From positions 1 to 32,607 of IMG/VR virus record IMGVR_UViG_3300013131_000143: 32,607 nt of DNA; one strand, written 5' to 3'. Under the pieces are notes generated by a model. The model saw nothing but the letters and a program-made list of their open reading frames with translations, did not search any database and had not been told where the DNA came from. This document shows, piece after piece, positions 28,339 through 32,607 of the stretch. The stretch comes from a virus. Position 1 is the stretch's first letter; every line of letters starts with the position of its first letter. The translations under genes were made by a program, and so were the position numbers.

Positions 28339-28346
28339 TATTTAGC
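28339..28346 (-). promoter_or_regulatory. Late promoter-like element (GCTAAATA)
   Basis: Minus-strand GCTAAATACG, about 21 bases before the TTG start at 28317, in a 37-bp divergent intergenic space. Confidence 0.5.
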
Positions 28347-28354
28347 AGAGCTCA

Positions 28355-28729
28355 ATGGAAGATAGTTATAAGAAATTATTAGATCAATATCCGTTTTTAA
28401 GTTACATCACCTACGGCGGAAATGAATACATTGGCGTCGTTCAAAACTCAGATGACATTATAACAACCATCTATGATTATGCTATACTTAAGTCGTTAGA
28501 ACAAAAAACTAGATTTTTAGATCTAGCAGACCAATGGTGGTGGGAAAGCAACAGGCTAGTACCAATTAATGTGTTTTTAAAACAAGATTGGATAGAATTT
28601 AGAATTTGCCTAAAAACATTCAACAGTAAAGATGTTGTAATACAACACGGCCCGCATGTTAGTCTTAAAGAAATTGCCAATAAACGATCTAAGCGTCGGT
28701 CGATAACGCTTGTTCGCAGAGTAGGTTAA
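28355..28729 (+). CDS. Conserved phage hypothetical, lone plus-strand gene
   Basis: 124 aa. MEDSYKKLLDQYPFLSYITY, GGNEYIGVVQNSDDIITTIY, FLDLADQWWWESNRLVPINV, CLKTFNSKDVVIQHGPHVSL, KRSKRRSITLVRRVG. The acidic N-terminal half, Trp-rich WWWESNR core and basic tail recall a family I have seen in T4-like phages, without known function. It is transcribed against all its neighbours, has its own late promoter at 28292, and its 3' end overlaps the end of the minus-strand DnaE-like gene by 41 bp. Nucleic-acid binding by the basic tail is possible. Confidence 0.82.
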   Translation: MEDSYKKLLDQYPFLSYITYGGNEYIGVVQNSDDIITTIYDYAILKSLEQKTRFLDLADQWWWESNRLVPINVFLKQDWIEFRICLKTFNSKDVVIQHGPHVSLKEIANKRSKRRSITLVRRVG

Positions 28730-29279
28730 GATTTACTACCACTAGTTGCGAATATGCTATTGAATGTGACTTTTTAAATGCGTACTCACCTTCAACTTTA
28801 TCCCAAACAGTAGCACTAACCTCCTTCCACGTCTTGCCAATCAAATGGCGTTTTGCTGGTCGAATCACTGCTAAGAACATAGCCAATCTAGGAATGGTAT
28901 CTACAGGTTCGGGCATTTTAAGTAATGTGTCGTAATGATTGTTTACGTGAATTAACTGCTGACATATTGCTGGATCATACAACTTAGTCCAGTCTGGCTC
29001 CTGCATTAACTCTATTAGATGAGATTCACTGCGTACCTGTTTATACAAATTTACATTAAGAAAGTCCAGTTTAACATATCCGCGAGCTTCCGCATCATTG
29101 TAGTCCAGACTGGCATATCCTGTGAATGGATCTATAGGAATATCAGTCGGGTGTACTCCTGTATTGTGTCGAATCAGTTGACCATCACGAATTATGCTAC
29201 TTGGTGTGACCTCTACTAGAGCTAGTACCTGGTCACGATCAGCAAAATCTATGTCAATATCTGAATTAAAGTTTTTCAA
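28689..29279 (-). CDS. Miniature DnaE (DNA polymerase III alpha)-like protein
   Basis: 196 aa, TTG start with AGGT 7 bases upstream. Short motifs appear in the same order as in the polymerase core of bacterial DnaE: SDIDIDFADRDQVLALV (D9, D11, like DFDxDF), RHNTGVHPTDIPID (like RNxGxHAGG), RGYVKLDFLNVN (D72, like VKFDFLGLRT), AMFLAVIRPAK (like ALVALFRPG) and YAFKKSHSIAYSQL (like FNKSHSAAYAL). All three catalytic Asp positions are kept. The PHP, most of the fingers, beta-binding and OB domains are absent. Role unknown: a reduced polymerase, a scaffold or a decoy. Comparison is from memory. Confidence 0.72.
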   Translation of the reverse strand: MKNFNSDIDIDFADRDQVLALVEVTPSSIIRDGQLIRHNTGVHPTDIPIDPFTGYASLDYNDAEARGYVKLDFLNVNLYKQVRSESHLIELMQEPDWTKLYDPAICQQLIHVNNHYDTLLKMPEPVDTIPRLAMFLAVIRPAKRHLIGKTWKEVSATVWDKVEGEYAFKKSHSIAYSQLVVVNLNLLCEQALSTDA

Positions 29280-29442
29280 TTTTCATACCTAACATTTGGT
29301 CATTGGGTTGTTTGCGCACAGTCTGTTCAATTGATTTCTCTATCTTTGCTATTTTAGTTTCTAATTTTTCTATTACACGTATTAAGTATAACACATCACT
29401 ACGCAATTGAACAAGTTCTCCAGAAATTTTAGTATCGTCCAT
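29266..29442 (-). CDS. 58-aa coiled-coil protein
   Basis: ATG at 29440-29442 overlaps the stop of the upstream zinc-finger gene (TAATG), with AGGA 5 bases before it. MDDTKISGELVQLRSDVLYL, then VIEKLETKIAKIEKSIEQTV with a clear heptad pattern over about residues 8-42. Ends before the DnaE-like start, which it overlaps by 14 bp. Likely a small oligomer or adaptor; function unknown. Confidence 0.7.
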   Translation of the reverse strand: MDDTKISGELVQLRSDVLYLIRVIEKLETKIAKIEKSIEQTVRKQPNDQMLGMKIEKL

Positions 29443-30194
29443 TACAGTCCTGCTTCCCTAAGAATCATTTTAATCCATTCAGTGTCAGCCACATAATCAC
29501 TGAATTTACGTTGCCAAAAGTCTGGATCTATCCACGGAAGCACCATTGCAATATGTTCTTCCGACAAATTCCCAAGAAATTCAACACCGCTATCACAATT
29601 AAACACAACCCAAGGACTAATGCGCCCACTGGTAATATGAAAGCAAATACGATTGCTACTACCATATCTAAAGTAGTCCTTGAAACTGGCAAGGGTTTTA
29701 ATCTCATCTGCATACTCCTGCATTTCTATTAGGGCACGTTCTAGTGCGTCTTGTACTGCTTCCTTTTTAAGGTAAGCATGTAGATACTCTAAATAAACTC
29801 TCTCATGTGTCCAATGATCAAGTTTTTTATTTTCTTTAATTACATAATCAATAAAGGCTCTAGGATTAACAGCACGTATAGCAACTATGTGGCGACCAAA
29901 TTTTACAAAAGCATTATAATAAGGGCTTTCTACAAAATCACTATAATTTTTAAGTTTGGCGCTGCCCTGTGTCATTTCGTAAAATCGCAGGTATGCTTGT
30001 AGGCCAAATTGCACGCCTACTTCTTTTTCCTGTTGCCACCGACGTTTGCTTTCGCACAGATGCGCCGCTAGGGTACTTTCCTTGCGATATTCTTTAGCAC
30101 AGTATTTGCATTTAAAACTACTTAAACTGGGCTTTAATTGACTTGTCGTCCCATCCATGCTTTCTTGCCAAGTCCTCAATATCTCTTCGATCAT
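29442..30194 (-). CDS. Zinc-finger protein of unknown function
   Basis: 250 aa. SFKCKYCAKEYRKESTLAAH at about 26-45 with the following LCESKR is a C2H2/C2HC-type zinc finger (C29, C32, H45, C47 or a nearby His). The rest is helical (QFGLQAYLRFYEMTQGSAKL, DHWTHERVYLEYLHAYLKKE) and ends in a beta/helix region (NRICFHITSGRISPWVVFNC, DFWQRKFSDYVADTEWIKMI). The start overlaps the upstream gene by 77 bp; an ATG at 30158, 12 codons in, may be the true start. Probably DNA-binding. Confidence 0.75.
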   Translation of the reverse strand: MIEEILRTWQESMDGTTSQLKPSLSSFKCKYCAKEYRKESTLAAHLCESKRRWQQEKEVGVQFGLQAYLRFYEMTQGSAKLKNYSDFVESPYYNAFVKFGRHIVAIRAVNPRAFIDYVIKENKKLDHWTHERVYLEYLHAYLKKEAVQDALERALIEMQEYADEIKTLASFKDYFRYGSSNRICFHITSGRISPWVVFNCDSGVEFLGNLSEEHIAMVLPWIDPDFWQRKFSDYVADTEWIKMILREAGL

Positions 30195-30594
30195 TTATTT
30201 CTGCCAATAGTGCGATTTCATCGTCTTTAAGTTGCGGATATATTTCTTCTAAAAACTTAACAATCTTATTGTTGCTAGTATCTTTCTTTTTAGCCGGTTG
30301 CCAATAATGATGTTGTTTGCCCATGCTCGGACTAACTGTAGTACAAGTTAGCCATTGCAATTTTGGATGCTTGTTTAAATCAAAGAAATTTTTATTTACA
30401 CGTTCATTTGTAGCCATTAGATAGTAGGCTTGAAGATCACCAGACCCTGCAACGCTAGCACCGTACCGTAGCATTAAATACGTACTAAATTTTTTTCGCT
30501 CTTCGTCAGTAAATTTATCGTAGTATGCACGATCTTTGCGATCAAATGCTGCCATTTCGTTACCAATGTAAAGTGGATCGTTATTTTGAACCAT
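30118..30594 (-). CDS. Conserved phage hypothetical protein
   Basis: 158 aa. NDPLYIGNEMAAFDRKDRAY, YDKFTDEERKKFSTYLMLRY, YYLMATNERVNKNFFDLNKH, PKLQWLTCTTVSPSMGKQHH YWQPAKK, and the helical IYPQLKDDEIALLAEINDRR. The combination loosely recalls the small clamp-loader subunit (gp62) of T4-like phages, but that is a weak match from memory and the neighbours (gp44, gp45) are not here. Probably a replication-associated protein. Confidence 0.75.
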   Translation of the reverse strand: MVQNNDPLYIGNEMAAFDRKDRAYYDKFTDEERKKFSTYLMLRYGASVAGSGDLQAYYLMATNERVNKNFFDLNKHPKLQWLTCTTVSPSMGKQHHYWQPAKKKDTSNNKIVKFLEEIYPQLKDDEIALLAEINDRRDIEDLARKHGWDDKSIKAQFK

Positions 30595-30830
30595 TATCTT
30601 CCTTTACGCAAATAATTTAAAACTTGGTCTACACTTTGTTGCATTGTTTGATATTTGCTACGAAGACTTTCGATTTCGTCTTGTTGGCGTTCAACTATAC
30701 GCAACAACCTATCAACTGCTTCTGTTTGTTCTCGTAGTTTCTTATCGTGGCTTAATAAATTAGGTCGAGGGGGTGCATTTGGATCTACCGGTTTTTTCTT
30801 CTTTGGTGCAAATTGTAATGGGTTAAACAT
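30594..30830 (-). CDS. Small coiled-coil protein
   Basis: 78 aa. MFNPLQFAPKKKKPVDPNAP PRPNLL is a disordered, basic, Pro-rich N-terminus; residues ~28-75 (LREQTEAVDRLLRIVERQQD, EIESLRSKYQTMQQSVDQVL) form a coiled coil. The stop overlaps the next start by one base. An oligomeric adaptor is likely; function unknown. Confidence 0.72.
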   Translation of the reverse strand: MFNPLQFAPKKKKPVDPNAPPRPNLLSHDKKLREQTEAVDRLLRIVERQQDEIESLRSKYQTMQQSVDQVLNYLRKGR

Positions 30831-31068
30831 CTTTATATTCCTTGCTTAATTTATATATCATTATAACATGATCTAACGCTTCTTGTAAAGTTAGATTTGT
30901 TTTAGCTGCTATTCGAATATTCTCCCAGAGCGCATCCTCTTTCATTCTCGTCACATATTCTTCTGCCCAAACATCTATTTCAGCGGTGGGCACCCATGGT
31001 GATGTGTCAATGTAAACTCCCTCATACATCATGTCATCTGTTACTACTTGATTATTTAATTTTACCAT
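30823..31068 (-). CDS. Small acidic hypothetical protein
   Basis: 81 aa, MVKLNNQVVTDDMMYEGVYI, DTSPWVPTAEIDVWAEEYVT, then TLQEALDHVIMIYKLSKEYK; helical and acidic. Short overlaps with both neighbours (8 and 7 bp) show it is part of the same operon. No known domain. Confidence 0.7.
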   Translation of the reverse strand: MVKLNNQVVTDDMMYEGVYIDTSPWVPTAEIDVWAEEYVTRMKEDALWENIRIAAKTNLTLQEALDHVIMIYKLSKEYKDV

Positions 31069-31562
31069 ATTTTGCTATAATCAACAACTTCGCTCTGGCG
31101 ACTTATATCTTTAACAAAATAAGCGCACAGTGGATGTTCACCTTCTGTAATAGGTACGGCTAACATCTGTCCAGGTTTAAGTTTAGGAAAATACCATTTA
31201 ACGTCTTGGTAAATGTCTACGATTTCAACCGGATAAAATTCTGGTTTAAAACTCTCTAACGGATTAAACGTGTATGCACTAAATCCTCGATCATTAATTG
31301 ACGCCAATGGTATAACTTCTAGATCACCAATGTCAGGTTCCCCTATTAGTATTTGCCAATCTACCGGCATCCTAATAATGTTACCGCCAATGTTTAACAC
31401 TAACGCCGGACTGTTGAATGATTCTAAAAATATTAAAGGGATAAAAAAGTAATCAGGATTCTTAGGATCACTATTATCCAAAATTGCAAAACGTAGATCA
31501 TCTACTTCGTCTGGAATCTCATTCATTTCGTATGCCGTGTTTTCCAATGTTAAAATGTACAT
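31062..31562 (-). CDS. Conserved phage hypothetical protein
   Basis: 166 aa. ILTLENTAYEMNEIPDEVDD, RFAILDNSDPKNPDYFFIPL, IFLESFNSPALVLNIGGNII, RMPVDWQILIGEPDIGDLEV, YFPKLKPGQMLAVPITEGEH. Mostly beta. Strongly patterned motifs (NSDPKNPdYffIPLiFLESF, PLCAYFVKD) suggest a well-conserved phage family, as I recall from T4-like relatives. Function unknown. Overlaps the next gene by 7 bp and the previous oxygenase gene by 13 bp. Confidence 0.8.
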   Translation of the reverse strand: MYILTLENTAYEMNEIPDEVDDLRFAILDNSDPKNPDYFFIPLIFLESFNSPALVLNIGGNIIRMPVDWQILIGEPDIGDLEVIPLASINDRGFSAYTFNPLESFKPEFYPVEIVDIYQDVKWYFPKLKPGQMLAVPITEGEHPLCAYFVKDISRQSEVVDYSKIW

Positions 31563-32056
31563 AATTGTTCCTTAATTATTCCTGAATATTTTTGTTTAAA
31601 TTGATCTAATGTCAGATTTGATTTAATAATCAATGCTAGAAAAATTCTATTAGTTTCTACTCCACTGACTGCGTGACATTGTTGAACGTCATAGCAATAC
31701 CACCGGTTAGTTTGGAATTTATAACTAGCAGTTTCTTTAATTTCGCTAAATCTAAGATTAAATGCCTCCGACATATCGGACCGGTCTTGCCTATTGTAAT
31801 CATAGAATTTAGTCTCAACATTGTTGCCACCCAGTTCAATATAAAAATTAATAGCAAGGTGCCGCAATCTATCACAATGTGGCGGCAACCAGGCAAAATT
31901 TCCCGATACGTTTCTCATAACTCCAGCAACTGTAATAATTTCTTCGTTTGGGAAATACGGAGCTAAAAATGTTGACATCTCTACATTAATGTTCTGTGCC
32001 CACTCAAAGTCATAATTAACTACATCAATTTCATAATTATGTAGTTTTTTAACCAT
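31550..32056 (-). CDS. 2-oxoglutarate/Fe(II)-dependent oxygenase-like protein
   Basis: 168 aa. The double-stranded beta-helix metal site HxD...H...R is visible: LPPHCDRLRHLAINFYIE (H60, D62), RWYCYDVQQCHAVSGVETNR (H128, R137). The layout fits the hydroxylase/dioxygenase type that needs iron and 2-oxoglutarate. Such proteins are common in T4-like phages, with mostly unknown substrates. No DNA-modification partner is adjacent. The start lies within the small gene at 32020-32154. An aspartyl/asparaginyl-hydroxylase-like fold is an alternative reading. Confidence 0.75.
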   Translation of the reverse strand: MVKKLHNYEIDVVNYDFEWAQNINVEMSTFLAPYFPNEEIITVAGVMRNVSGNFAWLPPHCDRLRHLAINFYIELGGNNVETKFYDYNRQDRSDMSEAFNLRFSEIKETASYKFQTNRWYCYDVQQCHAVSGVETNRIFLALIIKSNLTLDQFKQKYSGIIKEQLCTF

Positions 32057-32154
32057 TCTCTTGAACTGCTATTGTGTCCTAATGTTTGTGCGAATGACAA
32101 TAAATTGTCAATTATTGAGATTGGCGGTGCAGGAAGTGCAAGTTCTAAGATCAT
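32020..32154 (-). CDS. Possible 44-aa gene coupled to uvsW
   Basis: ATG at 32152-32154 overlaps the uvsW stop by 4 bp (ATGA). MILELALPAPPISIIDNLLS, FAQTLGHNSSSREWLKNYII, MKLM. The stop-start overlap is typical of coupled genes. It overlaps the start of the next gene by 37 bp in another frame. A T4-like phage often has a small gene after uvsW, but I cannot match this one. Without it, 32057-32150 would be an unexplained 94-bp gap. Confidence 0.45.
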   Translation of the reverse strand: MILELALPAPPISIIDNLLSFAQTLGHNSSSREWLKNYIIMKLM

Positions 32155-32607
32155 CGCCATTCTACTTTCTCTACCTGATATGGATAATTTGCTTCAGTGT
32201 AGAATTTTTTACGTGCTGTTAAATGGCGTTTAGCAAACTTGCAGGTTGATGTGACGTCCCAAATTTGGACGAAATCTTTGTCTTCAGCTTTACGAATGCC
32301 TCGCCCAATTGATTGTATTACCCTAACAAAACTTTTACCAGGTTCAACCAAAACCAAATTAAAAATGCGAGGGATGTTAATCCCAACTGCGGCAACACCG
32401 TACGTGGCGACAATAACTTTGTCCTCGCTTGTTGCTACATCATCGTAATGCTCTTTGCGATCATCTGCTTTAGTTCCCCCAGACACAAACACAGCGTCTT
32501 TGATTTTTTCTACTAATGCCTTACCTGGAGCAATACGATCTACCAGAATTAGAGTATTTCCTGTAACTCTAATACGTTCTACCAGTTCGGCGATATAATC
32601 TAAACGA
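32151..32607 (-). CDS. uvsW: UvsW-type RNA/DNA helicase, C-terminal part
   Basis: At least 151 codons of a gene whose N-terminal half lies beyond the right edge. The visible C-terminal RecA-like domain of a superfamily 2 helicase has LILVDRIAPGKALVEKI (motif IV), SEDKVIVATYGVAAVGINIP (motif V) and QSIGRGIRKAEDKDFVQIWD (motif VI, with the arginine finger). The C-terminus ends VEKVEWR. UvsW in T4 unwinds R-loops and branched DNA and rewinds replication forks. It precedes the small overlapping gene and the oxygenase-like gene. Confidence 0.88.
   Translation of the reverse strand, partial: RLDYIAELVERIRVTGNTLILVDRIAPGKALVEKIKDAVFVSGGTKADDRKEHYDDVATSEDKVIVATYGVAAVGINIPRIFNLVLVEPGKSFVRVIQSIGRGIRKAEDKDFVQIWDVTSTCKFAKRHLTARKKFYTEANYPYQVEKVEWR

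Noticed and set aside
30118-30594. Identification of the 158-aa protein as clamp-loader small subunit (gp62)
   Set aside because: Only a loose resemblance from memory, and neither the large subunit nor the clamp gene is next to it; kept as a conserved hypothetical.
1-32607. tRNA genes, CRISPR arrays, insertion sequences and integrase or attachment sites
   Set aside because: No tRNA-like TPsiC arms, regularly spaced repeats, transposase or integrase motifs were recognised by eye. A tRNA scan would settle this for tRNAs.

Overview
The window looks like part of a T4-like myovirus genome (Caudoviricetes) infecting a bacterium. It encodes a DnaB-type helicase (gp41-like), a zinc-finger/TOPRIM primase (gp61-like), the C-terminal part of a UvsW-type helicase, class Ia ribonucleotide reductase (NrdA, NrdB) and glutaredoxin. 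It also encodes a beta-helix tail spike and several small virion-type proteins. Copies of a T4-type late promoter element ((N)ATAAATA or CTAAATA) sit in front of many putative structural genes. The host is probably a proteobacterium, because the phage IscU, ErpA and IscA closely resemble the E. coli proteins as I remember them. The sequence is AT-rich by eye, genes are packed tightly with 1-14 bp overlaps, and no tRNA, rRNA or CRISPR array was seen.

Layout. 1-1949 (minus): a fibre/structural gene cut by the window edge and three small virion-type genes, with a terminator at 1941-1960. 2000-3883 (minus): small, probably early genes (hypothetical, metal-binding and membrane proteins) behind sigma70-like promoters. 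3946-8620 (plus): the only long plus-strand block. It starts at a divergent promoter pair, runs through twelve overlapping small genes that look like divergent paralogues, then an orphan DNA methyltransferase and one more small gene. 8617-11133 (minus): an HEXXH metallopeptidase and two tandem Gly/Ala-rich proteins sharing a C-terminal tail. 11143-15411 (minus): an Sm-like small protein, two glutaredoxin-fold proteins (one lacking its active-site cysteines), NrdB and NrdA. 15426-17442: an unknown gene and the tail spike. 17471-19209: a RecB-like nuclease and an iscU-erpA-iscA cluster behind a perfect late promoter. 19270-24184: putative head or structural genes, a coiled-coil membrane protein, a likely abundant small virion protein on its own transcript, and a KxDG nucleotidyltransferase-like protein. 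24228-27409: helicase, primase and a GIY-YIG homing endonuclease inserted directly upstream of the primase. 27501-28317: two structural proteins. 28355-28729: a lone plus-strand gene with its own late promoter. 28689-32607 (minus): a miniature DnaE (Pol III alpha)-like protein, coiled-coil and zinc-finger proteins, conserved unknowns, a 2-oxoglutarate/Fe(II) oxygenase-like protein and UvsW.

How it fits together. NrdA/NrdB and glutaredoxin would supply deoxynucleotides; helicase, primase and UvsW would serve replication and recombination. The late-promoter genes would build the virion. The Fe-S trio could maintain host or phage Fe-S proteins late in infection, using the host cysteine desulfurase. 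The most novel-looking parts are the translationally coupled paralogue array with its leaderless promoter, the 196-aa DnaE-like protein, and the complete Fe-S scaffold and carrier set.
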